In this document: one piece after another, positions 25,222 to 33,986 of the stretch | Layout of the letters: every line of letters begins with the position of its first letter | How positions within the stretch are numbered: position 1 is the stretch's first letter | Source of the DNA: Parvibaculum lavamentivorans DS-1 | GTDB lineage: Bacteria; Pseudomonadota; Alphaproteobacteria; Parvibaculales; Parvibaculaceae | Assembly (NCBI RefSeq): GCF_000017565.1 | Contig: NC_009719.1 | Coordinates: 930,001-994,000, forward strand | DNA: 64,000 nt | Direction: 5' to 3' | Notes under the pieces: generated by a model | What the model was told of the DNA's origin: nothing | The model's database searches: none | What the model saw: the letters and a program-made list of their open reading frames with translations, nothing else | Position numbers and translations under genes: made by a program

Positions 25222-25334
25222 ATATAGCCGAGGAGAGGGGGCGGGGTCAAGAAAACTTGCCGTCGCCAAAGCGCCGCGGCTTTGATAGGGCTAGAGGCGC
25301 CGCCGCCCAGGCGCTTTTCCTCAAGGTGTTTTCC

Positions 25335-26645
25335 GTGCAGCCTCCCCAGCAAGTCATCGTCATCGGCGCCGGCATTGTCGGGGTGTCGACCGCCTACGAA
25401 CTGGCGTTGCGCGGCGTGGGCGTGACGCTGATCGACATGCGCGAGGGCGCGGGGCTCGGCACCAGCTTTGCGAATGGCGGCCAGCTTTCGGCCTGTGAAG
25501 TGGCGCCATGGGCGGGGCCGGAAATTCCCGGCCTCATTCTCAAATGGCTCGGGCGGGACGACGCGCCATTTCGCCTGCGGCCGAAAATGGACCCCGACCA
25601 GTGGCTCTGGCTGATGCGATTTCTCGCGCGCTGCCGCAGCTCCGCGCGGCGCGAACGCATTCCCCACAATCTCGAGCTTGCCTTGCTGACGCGGGCGCGG
25701 CTCGCCGCTTACCGGGAGCAGTTCGCGGCGGCGGGCGAGGCGCTCGAATTCGAGCAGCGCGAGAAAGGCATTCTCCGTATCTTCCGCGACCGGCATTCGC
25801 TTGCCGACGCGGTGGAGGAGACGAAGCTGATGGCGCGGCTCGGCGTCGAGCAGGAACCGCTGACGCCCGCGCAATGCATCGACATCGAACCGGCGCTCGG
25901 CCCGGCGATGCAGCGCGGCGACATTGCGGGTGGTCTCTATTCGCGGACGGACAGCAGCGGCGACGCGCATCTCTATTCGGTTGCGCTGGCGGCGGCGGCG
26001 CAGCGGCTCGGCGTGCGCTTCATGAAGACGAGCCGGGCCGACAGCATTCTCACCGACGGCGGGTGGGCGCGCGGCGTCACGACGGCGGAGGGCGAGGTCG
26101 AGGGCGACGCGGTGGTGGTGGCGGCGGGAGCGGGCAGCGCGGCGCTGCTGAAGCCGCTGGGGCTTCGCTCCTATATCTATCCGCTGAAGGGCTATTCGGT
26201 GACGCTGCCGGCCCCGGCAGGCAATGCGCCCGAGGTGAGCATCACCGATGAGGAACGCAAGATCGTCATCAGCCGTCTCGGCAACCGGCTGCGGGCAGCG
26301 GGGCAGGCCGAGGTCGGCGGCTACGACCTGACGCTGGAGCGGCCACGCGCCGAAGCGGTGCTCTCGGCGCTGGTGAGCCTGTTTCCCCAGGCCGGGCCGG
26401 AACGGGAGGCGGCGGAGTTCTGGTGCGGCTTGCGGCCGATGACGCCGGATGGCAGCCCGGTGATCGGGGCGACACCCGGCTTTGCCAACATTTTCATCAA
26501 TAGCGGCCACGGAACGCTGGGCTGGACGCTGGGCGCCGGAAGCGGTGCGGCGCTGGCGGAGCTGATCTGCGGCGGTGCGTCGCAACCAGACCTAAGTCCT
26601 TTTTCCATAAGAAGATTCCAAGGTTTCACCGGCATTTCAGGGTGA
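25335..26645 (+). CDS. dadA: D-amino acid dehydrogenase (DadA-like FAD oxidase)
   Basis: The 436-residue flavoprotein opens with the FAD-binding motif VIVIGAGIVGVSTAYELALRG. Family blocks follow: GTSFANGGQLSACEVAPWA, YPLKGYSVTLPAP, and the C-terminal FWCGLRPMTPDGSPVIG with NSGHGTLGWTLGAGSG. It oxidatively deaminates D-amino acids (classically D-alanine) and feeds electrons to the respiratory chain. The GTG start at 25335 has AAGGTG upstream. No alanine racemase gene lies beside it. Confidence 0.88.
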   Translation: MQPPQQVIVIGAGIVGVSTAYELALRGVGVTLIDMREGAGLGTSFANGGQLSACEVAPWAGPEIPGLILKWLGRDDAPFRLRPKMDPDQWLWLMRFLARCRSSARRERIPHNLELALLTRARLAAYREQFAAAGEALEFEQREKGILRIFRDRHSLADAVEETKLMARLGVEQEPLTPAQCIDIEPALGPAMQRGDIAGGLYSRTDSSGDAHLYSVALAAAAQRLGVRFMKTSRADSILTDGGWARGVTTAEGEVEGDAVVVAAGAGSAALLKPLGLRSYIYPLKGYSVTLPAPAGNAPEVSITDEERKIVISRLGNRLRAAGQAEVGGYDLTLERPRAEAVLSALVSLFPQAGPEREAAEFWCGLRPMTPDGSPVIGATPGFANIFINSGHGTLGWTLGAGSGAALAELICGGASQPDLSPFSIRRFQGFTGISG

Positions 26646-26648
26646 AAA

Positions 26649-26717
26649 ATGGTGCAGCGCACAAAAAATACTTGACGCCGGGGAAGGGGCTATTTATCTC
26701 ATGGTGCAGCGCACAAA
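26649..26717 (+). promoter_or_regulatory. phasin promoter flanked by two identical 17-bp motifs
   Basis: ATGGTGCAGCGCACAAA occurs at 26649-26665 and again at 26701-26717, a start-to-start distance of 52 bases (five helical turns). Between them lies a candidate promoter: TTGACG at 26672-26677 and TATCTC at 26695-26700, spacer 17. The near-palindromic TGCAGCGCA core is in line with TGC/GCA-type targets of PhaR regulators. Assignment to PhaR is inferred. Confidence 0.6.
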
Positions 26718-26789
26718 TCCGGCGCGCCGGTATGTGCGGGGAAAAGCCCGCAATCGATGCGAGCGGCCACGCGATACAGGAGATAAAAC

Positions 26790-27182
26790 ATGACTGAAGC
26801 GACCCCGAAGGTGAAGACCACGAAAGCCAAGCCGCGCGCCAAGAAGGCCGCTGCCTCGGTAAAGGCCTCCGCGAAGACGGCGACCGCGAAAGCCTCCGCG
26901 AAGCTTGAAGCCAAGAACCCCATCGAAACAGCCTCCGGCATCATCGTGACGCTCGCGCGCACGAATTTCGAAGAGGGTGTCGAAACCGCCCGTGCCGTTG
27001 TGAAGTCCGGCAGCCTGAAGACGGCGGTGGAACTCCAGAATGAATATGTCCGCTCCACGCTGAAGCGCAACATCGACGCCGCGCGCGAGCTCAACGAGCT
27101 CACCGTGTCGACCGTGCGCGAGGCCGTGAGCCCCTACGCCTCGAAGTTCACCGAGGCGTTCGAGAAACTCCGCGCCGCGTAA
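26790..27182 (+). CDS. phasin family protein
   Basis: The 130-residue protein has a lysine/alanine-rich N-terminus (residues 1-40, histone-like composition). A phasin domain follows: TLARTNFEEGVETARAVVKSGSLKTAVELQNEYVRSTLKRNIDAARELNEL. Phasins coat polyhydroxyalkanoate granules; the basic tail may bind DNA, as in PhaF-type phasins. A Rho-independent terminator follows. Confidence 0.88.
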   Translation: MTEATPKVKTTKAKPRAKKAAASVKASAKTATAKASAKLEAKNPIETASGIIVTLARTNFEEGVETARAVVKSGSLKTAVELQNEYVRSTLKRNIDAARELNELTVSTVREAVSPYASKFTEAFEKLRAA

Positions 27183-27235
27183 TCCGCGCGAAGAGGTTCC
27201 TCGTCAGTAGCGTTCAGTTGCGTCAGTAAGCAAGA

Positions 27236-27272
27236 GCCCGGCCCCTTTTCGAGAGGCCGGGCTTTTCTTTTT
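27236..27272 (+). terminator. Rho-independent terminator of the phasin gene
   Basis: GCCCGGCC (27236-27243) pairs with GGCCGGGC (27255-27262), and TTTTCTTTTT follows. It lies 54 bases after the phasin stop and before the convergent DUF934 gene end. Confidence 0.88.
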
Positions 27273-27293
27273 GCCGATTGCCGGAAGGAAGCG

Positions 27294-27812
27294 TCAGACG
27301 GCTTCGCGCGATGCGGCGCGCTGCGCCAGGCGTTGACGGAGTGAAAGCACCGGCTCGCGGCCATCCGTCGCCGGCTGATACGAATAGGAAAAGACGCCGA
27401 CATTTTTCGCCCAGATGTCCGGGGTGATGTTGTCGGCGACTTCGAGCGCGTCGAAGCCGCAGCGCACCATGAAATGAAACTGGTCGCGGAGCACATTGCC
27501 CACCGCGCGCACTTCGCCCTTGTAGCCATAGCGTTCGCGCAGCAGCCGCGCATAGGAATAGGCGCGGCCATTGCGGAAGATCGGCAGTTCGAGCGCGACG
27601 ACCGCGAGCTTGTCGAGGTCGTCCACGATGACGCTCGGCTCCTGACCGCTTTTCAGGCGGACGCCGATGGGCGTATTGCGAGCGCGCAGCGTCTCGCGCT
27701 CTGCCTGCCAGCGCTCGAGGCTGACAATGGCCGGACCTTCCGGCAGCGCCTCATCGTCGGCGACAGTCGGGAAGTCAAGCGCGACGAACGCCCCGTTCCT
27801 AATGAGTTGCAT
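27294..27812 (-). CDS. DUF934 protein of the sulfite reductase operon
   Basis: The 172-residue protein matches DUF934 (GVRLKSGQEPSVIVDDLDKLAVVALELPIFRNGRAYSYARLLRERYGYKGEVRA and GNVLRDQFHFMVRCGFDAL regions). The family always accompanies sulfite/nitrite reductase genes in alphaproteobacteria and is thought to assist assimilatory sulfate reduction. ATG 27812 has AAGGAGAG upstream and overlaps the reductase stop by 14 bases. Confidence 0.88.
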   Translation of the reverse strand: MQLIRNGAFVALDFPTVADDEALPEGPAIVSLERWQAERETLRARNTPIGVRLKSGQEPSVIVDDLDKLAVVALELPIFRNGRAYSYARLLRERYGYKGEVRAVGNVLRDQFHFMVRCGFDALEVADNITPDIWAKNVGVFSYSYQPATDGREPVLSLRQRLAQRAASREAV

Positions 27813-29457
27813 AGAGGCTCTCCTTGAACGGGTCGATGCCGACGCGGCGATAGGTGTCGATGAACCGTTCGCCCGGCTGGCGCGTGCCGAGATAGGTGGT
27901 GACGATCGTCTCGATGGCATCGACGATCTGCTCTTCGGTAAAGGCAGGGCCGACGATGTCGCCGACGGCGGTCTTCTCATCCGCCGCGCCGCCCAGCGTC
28001 ACCTGGTAATATTCGACGCCCTTCTTGTCGACGCCGAGAATGCCGATATGGCCGACATGGTGATGGCCGCAGGCATTGATGCAGCCCGACGTGTTGATCT
28101 TCAGCTCGCCGATATCGTGCTGCCGCTCGATGTCGGCAAAACGTTCGGAGATGCGCTGAGCGATCGGGATGGAGCGTGCATTGGCCAGCGCGCAATAATC
28201 GAGACCGGGGCAGGCAATCTGGTCGGTGATGAGATTGATGTTCGCCGTCGCCAGATCATGTGGCTTCAGCGCCTGGTAGACCGCGTGGAGATCCTTCTTG
28301 CGGACATGCGCGAGCGTCAGGTTCTGCTCATGCGTGACGCGCAATTCATCGAAGCTGTACTTCTCCGCAATGTCCGCGACTGCATCCATCTGATCCGACG
28401 AGCAATCGCCCGGCGTGCCGCCGATGGGCTTCAGCGAGATGTTGACGATGGCATAGCCCGGCACTCTGTGCGCCGCGACGTTCGACTTTACCCAGTTGGC
28501 GAAGGCAGGATCGGCAACGACAGCCTTGTTGAGTTCGGTGCTTTCATCCGGCAGCGTCTCGAAATCCGGCGCGCGGAAATAGGCTTCGATCCGCGCAACT
28601 TCTTCCTGCGGCAGATGAAGGGCGCCGGCCTTGCGGATTTCGGCAAACTCGGCATCGACCTGCCGCTTCATTTCGTCCGCGCCAATCTCATGCACGAGGA
28701 TCTTGATGCGCGCCTTGTAGATATTGTCGCGGCGGCCATACATGTTGTAGACGCGCAGGATCGCTTCGAGATAGGCGAGCAGGTCTTCCTTCGGAACGAA
28801 ATCCGCGATCTTCTTGCCCACCATCGGCGTGCGGCCGAGACCGCCACCGACGAAAATCTCGTACCCGATCTCATCCTTGCCGTTCTTGACGATCTGGATG
28901 CCGATGTCATGGACGCGGATTGCGGCGCGGTCGTCCGGCGTGCCGGAAACGGCGATCTTGAACTTGCGCGGGAGGAACGAGAATTCCGGATGGAAGGTCG
29001 ACCACTGACGGATGATTTCCGAAACGATGCGGGGATCTTCCAGCTCTTCCTTGGCCGCGCCCGCATACTGGTCCGACGTCACGTTGCGGATGCAATTGCC
29101 CGAGGTCTGAATGCAGTGCATCTCGACGGAGGCAAGATCGCGCAGGATGTCCGGCACGTCTTTCAACGCCGGCCAGTTGAACTGAAGGTTCTGGCGTGTC
29201 GTAAAGTGACCGTAGCCGCGGTCATATTTGCGGCCGATATGCGCGAGCATGCGAAGCTGCTTCGACGACAGCGTGCCGTAAGGCACCGCGATCCGCAGCA
29301 TGTAGGCATGAAGCTGGAGATAGACGCCGTTCATCAGCCGGAGCTGCTTGAACTCGTCTTCAGTGAGTTCGCCGGACAGGCGGCGCGCCACCTGGCCGCT
29401 GAACTGCGCGACGCGCTCGTTCACAAGCTGCTGGTCGAATTCATCGTAACGATACAT
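27799..29457 (-). CDS. cysI: assimilatory sulfite (nitrite/sulfite) reductase, siroheme protein
   Basis: The 552-residue hemoprotein reduces sulfite to sulfide for cysteine synthesis. The siroheme-[4Fe-4S] ligands are present as CPGLDYC (C-x5-C) and CINAC (C-x3-C) within TSGCINACGHHHVGHIG. The ferredoxin-like halves include FTTRQNLQFNW and SGNCIRNVTSD. ATG 29457 opens the conserved N-terminus MYRYDEFDQQLV. It lies between DUF2849 and DUF934 genes in the usual alphaproteobacterial order. Confidence 0.93.
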   Translation of the reverse strand: MYRYDEFDQQLVNERVAQFSGQVARRLSGELTEDEFKQLRLMNGVYLQLHAYMLRIAVPYGTLSSKQLRMLAHIGRKYDRGYGHFTTRQNLQFNWPALKDVPDILRDLASVEMHCIQTSGNCIRNVTSDQYAGAAKEELEDPRIVSEIIRQWSTFHPEFSFLPRKFKIAVSGTPDDRAAIRVHDIGIQIVKNGKDEIGYEIFVGGGLGRTPMVGKKIADFVPKEDLLAYLEAILRVYNMYGRRDNIYKARIKILVHEIGADEMKRQVDAEFAEIRKAGALHLPQEEVARIEAYFRAPDFETLPDESTELNKAVVADPAFANWVKSNVAAHRVPGYAIVNISLKPIGGTPGDCSSDQMDAVADIAEKYSFDELRVTHEQNLTLAHVRKKDLHAVYQALKPHDLATANINLITDQIACPGLDYCALANARSIPIAQRISERFADIERQHDIGELKINTSGCINACGHHHVGHIGILGVDKKGVEYYQVTLGGAADEKTAVGDIVGPAFTEEQIVDAIETIVTTYLGTRQPGERFIDTYRRVGIDPFKESLYATH

Positions 29458-29491
29458 GGTCTGGCCTTTAACTCTTCGCGTGCATCCACGC

Positions 29492-29827
29492 CTAGTGATG
29501 GACGCCCGGCAGTTCCGCCTGCTTGCCGAGATCGAGCCGCACCGTCGGCCCTGCCTGGCGGATAACTTCGCGCACGCTTGCCGCGCGAACGAAACCGTCC
29601 TCCTTCGCCACTTCGAAGAGATAGGGCTCGACGACTGTGTTGTCCGCAACGGCGGGTTCCGTGCGGGCGAGCAGCGCCTCGGCGGCTTCCTTGCCTTCGG
29701 CTATGGCCGCATCCTGGAGGCTTTCCGACCAGCCGCCTTCCCCGGTGAGATAGACAACGATTCCGTCGCTCAACCGGTTGGCGGTAACGGCCTGAAACTG
29801 GGCTCCCTTGCGGGTGTGCTGGGCCAT
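29492..29827 (-). CDS. DUF2849 protein
   Basis: The 111-residue protein matches DUF2849 (QAVTANRLSDGIVVYLTGEGGWS, then PYLFEVAKEDGFVRAASVREVIRQAGPTVR). The family precedes sulfite reductase genes in alphaproteobacteria and probably plays an accessory role. It is the first gene of the three-gene operon. Confidence 0.87.
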   Translation of the reverse strand: MAQHTRKGAQFQAVTANRLSDGIVVYLTGEGGWSESLQDAAIAEGKEAAEALLARTEPAVADNTVVEPYLFEVAKEDGFVRAASVREVIRQAGPTVRLDLGKQAELPGVHH

Positions 29828-29933
29828 GAGACGCTGTCCTCGAATTTCATATTGCGTTGCCCTCGTATAGCCCGGCAGCGGGCAGCGGGGCGAGGGTCCG
29901 GTCTAAAAAAACCGGCCTATTTGACCGCTAACA

Positions 29934-29958
29934 TGGGTTTTTTCTGAAAGATCGTCAA
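29934..29958 (-). promoter_or_regulatory. possible promoter of the sulfite reductase operon
   Basis: On the reverse strand TTGACG (29958-29953) is followed after about 17-18 bases by CATGTTA. It lies roughly 110 bases upstream of the DUF2849 start in an AT-rich gap. The -10 match is poor. Confidence 0.3.
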
Positions 29959-30034
29959 TGCTTGTGTAAAACAATATAATCCACTATAGAAAATTGTTTA
30001 ATATAGAAAATACGCGCTATTCCGCCAAAAAGTC

Positions 30035-30841
30035 CTAGAGCTCCCGGCGAATGGCGCTTTCGTGCCAGCGTTGCAGAATCCGCTTCTCGAGAAGCGTGAG
30101 GCCGAAGAAAATGCAGATACCGAGTGTGGAAAGAAGAAAGAGAGCGGCGAACATGCGCGGGATGTCGAGCCGGTTGCCCGCTTCCACAATGCGCCACGCC
30201 AGACCGGTGGCGGCGCCCGACCCTGCCACGAATTCAGCGACGACGGCGCCGATCAGTGCGAGGCCGCCCGAAATCTTCAATCCCGCAAGGATATAGGGAA
30301 GGGCGGAAGGAAGCTGAAGCTCCATCAGCACCTGCCACCGGCTCGCGCCATAGAGCCGGAAGAGATCGCGCAGGTTGTGGTCTGCCGAGCGAAGCCCCAG
30401 CGTCGTGTTGGAGAGGATCGGAAAGAAGGCGACGATCCAGGCAAGGATCAGCAGCGCGAATTCCACATTGTCATAGCCGACCCAGATGAGAATGAGCGGC
30501 GCAATGGAAACGACCGGCGTCACCTGCAGCACGATGGCATAGGGAAAGAGCGCCATCTCGATGTGGCGGCTCTGCGAGAAGAGGACGGCGAGCCCCACGC
30601 CGCCAACGGCGGCGAGCAGAAATGCGGCAATGGTGACGCGGAGCGTCACCCAGAGCGATCCCATCAGCGAGCCGAAATTGGCGGCAAGGCTTTCCGCTAT
30701 GCGCGACGGCGCGGGCAGCACGAAGGGCTGTATGCCGTTGACCCGCACCAGCACTTCCCAGAGGCAAAGAAAGGCAATGCCGACCGCCACCGGCACAACG
30801 ATGCGGAGGCTTCGCGCGAGAAGAGTGCCGTCGCGGTTCAT
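30035..30841 (-). CDS. ABC transporter permease (SsuC/TauC/ThiX type)
   Basis: The 268-residue membrane protein has six or so helices. The inner-membrane-component EAA loop is LFRLYGASRWQVLMELQLPSALPYILAGLKI. It forms the channel with the adjacent ATPase and binding protein. Start and preceding stop overlap by four bases. Confidence 0.9.
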   Translation of the reverse strand: MNRDGTLLARSLRIVVPVAVGIAFLCLWEVLVRVNGIQPFVLPAPSRIAESLAANFGSLMGSLWVTLRVTIAAFLLAAVGGVGLAVLFSQSRHIEMALFPYAIVLQVTPVVSIAPLILIWVGYDNVEFALLILAWIVAFFPILSNTTLGLRSADHNLRDLFRLYGASRWQVLMELQLPSALPYILAGLKISGGLALIGAVVAEFVAGSGAATGLAWRIVEAGNRLDIPRMFAALFLLSTLGICIFFGLTLLEKRILQRWHESAIRREL

Positions 30842-31596
30842 TGCAAAGCTCCCTCCCGAAGGGCGGCACTGACCGCAGCGCAGCTATCCACATAAGCGTG
30901 GGACTCGCGAAAGGCGCGGCCGCGCGGATAGGGAGCTTCAATGGCGATATCCGCTAGAATGCGGCGCGGCCGCGCGCCCATGACGAGGACGCGCTCCGAC
31001 AGGTAGACGGATTCATAGATGCTGTGCGTAACGAAGACGGCTGTGAAGCGCTGGCTCTCCCAGAGCGCCAGCAAATCGTCATCGAGCTTCTCGCGCGTGA
31101 ATTCGTCCAGCGCGGCGAAGGGCTCGTCCATCAGCAGGAGCGGGGGTTCGGTGACGAGGGCGCGGGCGATGGAGACGCGCATCTTCATGCCGCCGGATAG
31201 CTCACGCGGAAAGGCATTTGCAAAATCGCCGAGGCCGACACGCACCAGCGCATCCATGATGCGGGGCAGGGCCTCCTTCTTCGGCATTCCCCGAAGCTTC
31301 AGCGGCAGCCAGACATTGTCGACGACGCGCGCCCAGGGCATCAGCGTCGGGTCCTGAAAGACGAAACCGATATCGGCAGGGCGCGCGCCCGATACAGGCC
31401 AGGAGAGATGCCCCGTATCCGGCGTGATCAACCCGGCGACGATGCGGAGCAATGTGCTCTTGCCGCAGCCGGAAGGCCCGACAAGGGAAACGAAGCCGCC
31501 CTCCCGCACCTGCGCATCGACACCCGACAGCGCGACCGTGCCGCTGCCATAAGTCTTGCCGATTCCACGAAGTTCGATGAGAGGCGGAGGCGTCAT
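30838..31596 (-). CDS. ABC transporter ATP-binding protein (SsuB/TauB/ThiZ type)
   Basis: The 252-residue ATPase has Walker A GPSGCGKST, Q-loop VFQDPTLMPW, signature ELSGGMKMR, Walker B LLLMDEPFAALD and H-loop VFVTHSIYES. It energises uptake with the neighbouring permease, overlapping both flanking genes by four bases. Confidence 0.93.
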   Translation of the reverse strand: MTPPPLIELRGIGKTYGSGTVALSGVDAQVREGGFVSLVGPSGCGKSTLLRIVAGLITPDTGHLSWPVSGARPADIGFVFQDPTLMPWARVVDNVWLPLKLRGMPKKEALPRIMDALVRVGLGDFANAFPRELSGGMKMRVSIARALVTEPPLLLMDEPFAALDEFTREKLDDDLLALWESQRFTAVFVTHSIYESVYLSERVLVMGARPRRILADIAIEAPYPRGRAFRESHAYVDSCAAVSAALREGALQ

Positions 31597-32633
31597 TCGC
31601 CCGTGAGTTCTTTCTTCAGATCGAGGCCGACGCCCTGATTGACGAATTCGAGTGTATAGGCGCTGTGGACGCTGAGATCATCCGGATAGACGCCAGCTTC
31701 GACCATCGCACTGTAAAATGCCTGCCAGCGTTCTTCCGTCATCGCGCCGAGGCCGAGCGTCGTTGCGTCGCCGGAGTCCGCAATGCCGTATTCTTTCATC
31801 AGCCTTATGGCGTTTGCGATGATCTCATCGGTCATTTCAGGATTGTCGCGCTTGATAAGCGCGTTGGCCGCGCCGGGATCGCCATAGAGATAGTCGACCC
31901 AGCCGCGAATGCTGGCATCGACGAAAGCCTGCACGACTTCCGGCCGCTCCGCGATGATGCGGTCGCTGGCGAGAATGAAAGCGGCATATCCCGGATATCC
32001 ATAGTCGGAGAGAAGGAAAACCTGAGGCTCCACGCCCTGCTGCCGGATCATGAAAGGCTCCGAGGAAAGATAGCCTTGCTGGATTGCCGTCTCGTCGGTC
32101 AGGAAGGGGGCGAGGTTGAACGTGTATTTGCGGATCTGGCTGTCCTCGAAGCCGTATTTCGACTTGAGCCACTGCCAGAAGGCGCTGACCGTCGCATCCG
32201 ACACCATGATGGGCTTGCCTTTCATGTCGGCGAGCGATTTCACGTCCGGCCGGGGATGCGTGATGAAGACCTGCGGATCTTTCTGGAAGGACGCCATGAC
32301 GGCCTTCGCGCCCGCGCCAGCCTCGGCCATGTTAAGCGGGATGAAACTGTTGGAGCCGAGGCCGAATTCGACCGTATGCGCGGCGAGTAGCTGCGGCACG
32401 TTCACGCCCGGCCCGCCTTGCAGGATCGTGACGTCGAGGCCCGCCTCTTCGTAATAGCCCTTGGCGATCGCCTGATAGAAGCCGCCATGTTCCGCCTGCG
32501 CCTTCCAGTCGGTGGCGAAGGTGATGCGCGTGAGGTCGCCGCTCTGCTCGCGGCCCGGCTGAAGCACGAGCACGATGGCAATAGCCACGGCGACGGCGGC
32601 GCCCACACAGGCGAGGATGAGATTGCGGTTCAT
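31593..32633 (-). CDS. NMT1/THI5-like ABC substrate-binding protein
   Basis: The 346-residue protein has an N-terminal membrane or signal helix (LILACVGAAVAVAIAIVLVL). The family block TDWKAQAEHGGFYQAIAKGYY follows, as in pyrimidine (thiamine precursor) and riboflavin binding proteins, then GGPGVNVPQLLAAHTVEFG. It delivers substrate to the downstream ATPase-permease pair. The ligand could be a thiamine precursor, riboflavin or a sulfonate-like compound. No riboswitch is visible upstream to decide. Confidence 0.87.
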   Translation of the reverse strand: MNRNLILACVGAAVAVAIAIVLVLQPGREQSGDLTRITFATDWKAQAEHGGFYQAIAKGYYEEAGLDVTILQGGPGVNVPQLLAAHTVEFGLGSNSFIPLNMAEAGAGAKAVMASFQKDPQVFITHPRPDVKSLADMKGKPIMVSDATVSAFWQWLKSKYGFEDSQIRKYTFNLAPFLTDETAIQQGYLSSEPFMIRQQGVEPQVFLLSDYGYPGYAAFILASDRIIAERPEVVQAFVDASIRGWVDYLYGDPGAANALIKRDNPEMTDEIIANAIRLMKEYGIADSGDATTLGLGAMTEERWQAFYSAMVEAGVYPDDLSVHSAYTLEFVNQGVGLDLKKELTGE

Positions 32634-32721
32634 GAAAACGTCCCCCCGAAAGGCGCGGCCTCGCGCAAAAACGGGGCGATGGTATCAGCGCCGGCCCCGC
32701 AGGGCTACAGCCTCAAGGGGT

Positions 32722-33243
32722 TCAGAGAGGTTCGCAATTCGACTGGCGCCGCATCGCGTCGATTTCGGCGAGACTTTCCTCGGAGGTGACGAGCGAGCGG
32801 AAAAGGATGATGCCCCGGGTGCTCGGCGTGATGACGAGAGGAATGCCTTTTTCGGTCTTTGTATTTTCATCGGCGGCAAGAACGATTTCGACCCTGCCGG
32901 ATTTCACCTGCCGGTCGTTGACGACGAAGAAATTGTCCGTATTGGCCGCGAAGGCGGAAAGGGACCAGTAGGTGTCCGGCACAGGTGAAGTGATCTTCAC
33001 AGGTTGCTTGCTCACATCATAGGCGCAGGCGGTATAGAGAAGGTCCGGGCCCGGCCTGACGATGCCGCGCGAGGCGGCGGTCGCACGGTCGGGATATGCG
33101 GGTTTGTTGACGCCCCCAGCCTGGGAAGCGATGCCGGCCATGGCCCGGTCCATGATGCCATAGGGCAATCCGAAGATTGTGAGGATATGGAAGACGGCCG
33201 CGAGCGCTATCGTGCCTGCGACCCACATGGGCCAGGTTTTCAT
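32722..33243 (-). CDS. DUF1254 domain protein
   Basis: The 173-residue protein has an N-terminal helix (WVAGTIALAAVFHILTIFGLPYG). The DUF1254 segment is VRPGPDLLYTACAYDVSKQPVKI, then DTYWSLSAFAANTDNFFVVND. ATG 33243 gives an ATGA overlap with the preceding DUF1214 gene and has AAGGAGG upstream. The family normally pairs with DUF1214, as here. Function is unknown. Confidence 0.85.
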   Translation of the reverse strand: MKTWPMWVAGTIALAAVFHILTIFGLPYGIMDRAMAGIASQAGGVNKPAYPDRATAASRGIVRPGPDLLYTACAYDVSKQPVKITSPVPDTYWSLSAFAANTDNFFVVNDRQVKSGRVEIVLAADENTKTEKGIPLVITPSTRGIILFRSLVTSEESLAEIDAMRRQSNCEPL

Positions 33244-33824
33244 CGCGTACATGCCTCCTTGGCAATATGCGGAAGAACGACCCCGGATGGGTCGCGCGCG
33301 GCCGCCGGCTCTGGATTGTAGAGCCGCAACGTAAGGCTAAATGTGTCATCGGTTTGGCCATTGCCGGTCGGAATCCAGTTTCCGCCGGTTTTTTCCGGTC
33401 CCACCGCGATGATGAAGCTCCCATCATCTTCGCGGGCGACATTGTTGCCGCCATAGGAATAGCGGTCTTCCGGATTGGCCACGAGGTAGTGATCGCCCGC
33501 GTAGAGCGTGATGCTCCACCAGCGGGCGGGTGGGTCGGTTCCAACGATCTTGTAGGTGCAGGTCGCGCGCAGCCGGTCGCCCACGTCGTCCCGCGTAGCA
33601 TTGAAGTAGATCGTTTCGCTGCGGTTCAGGGCTAGCAGGCCGGCGGTCGCAACGCGCGCGCGCGTATAGGGGTCTGCTTCGGCGCTGCCGATGATGGTGC
33701 TCGTCTGCCAGGGACCGACTTCGATCCCGCCGCCCAGACCGCCGCGGACGACAAGAAGGGCCGAACCCATGCCCAGAAAAAGCGCGGCAATTGCGATGCC
33801 CAAAAGCTTCAGCGCGAGCTTCAA
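33240..33824 (-). CDS. DUF1214 domain protein
   Basis: The 194-residue protein has a signal or anchor (LLGIAIAALFLGMGSALLVV). The DUF1214 core is RARVATAGLLALNRSETIYFNATRD and ARWWSITLYAGDHYLVANPEDRYSY, then FSLTLRLYNP near the end. DUF1254/DUF1214 genes are usually coupled; here they overlap by four bases. The pair likely acts in the periplasm; the biochemical role is unknown. Confidence 0.87.
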   Translation of the reverse strand: MKLALKLLGIAIAALFLGMGSALLVVRGGLGGGIEVGPWQTSTIIGSAEADPYTRARVATAGLLALNRSETIYFNATRDDVGDRLRATCTYKIVGTDPPARWWSITLYAGDHYLVANPEDRYSYGGNNVAREDDGSFIIAVGPEKTGGNWIPTGNGQTDDTFSLTLRLYNPEPAAARDPSGVVLPHIAKEACTR

Positions 33825-33986
33825 GAATTCCCCCCCAGAAGACCCGTTCCGGGCCTCAGGCTTCTCGTTCTGCCCCGCGACACCCCCGCGTGCGAATCAG
33901 TACGGCTCCTATCCAACCGTCTCATTCCGTAACAGTCAAAGACATAATGCGGGTGTGGTTAACGGCTGAAATGCAGGATTTCCGGG

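Noticed and set aside
24666-26585. 639-codon open frame on the reverse strand
   Set aside because: Antisense to dadA and the TetR gene with no motif; both overlapped genes have clear family signatures.
27667-29565. 632-codon open frame on the forward strand
   Set aside because: Antisense to the sulfite reductase gene, whose cysteine ligands and operon context are unmistakable.
32634-32721. TPP or FMN riboswitch before the NMT1/THI5-type operon
   Set aside because: The 88-base gap lacks the conserved CUGAGA and related blocks and is too short for either aptamer plus expression platform.
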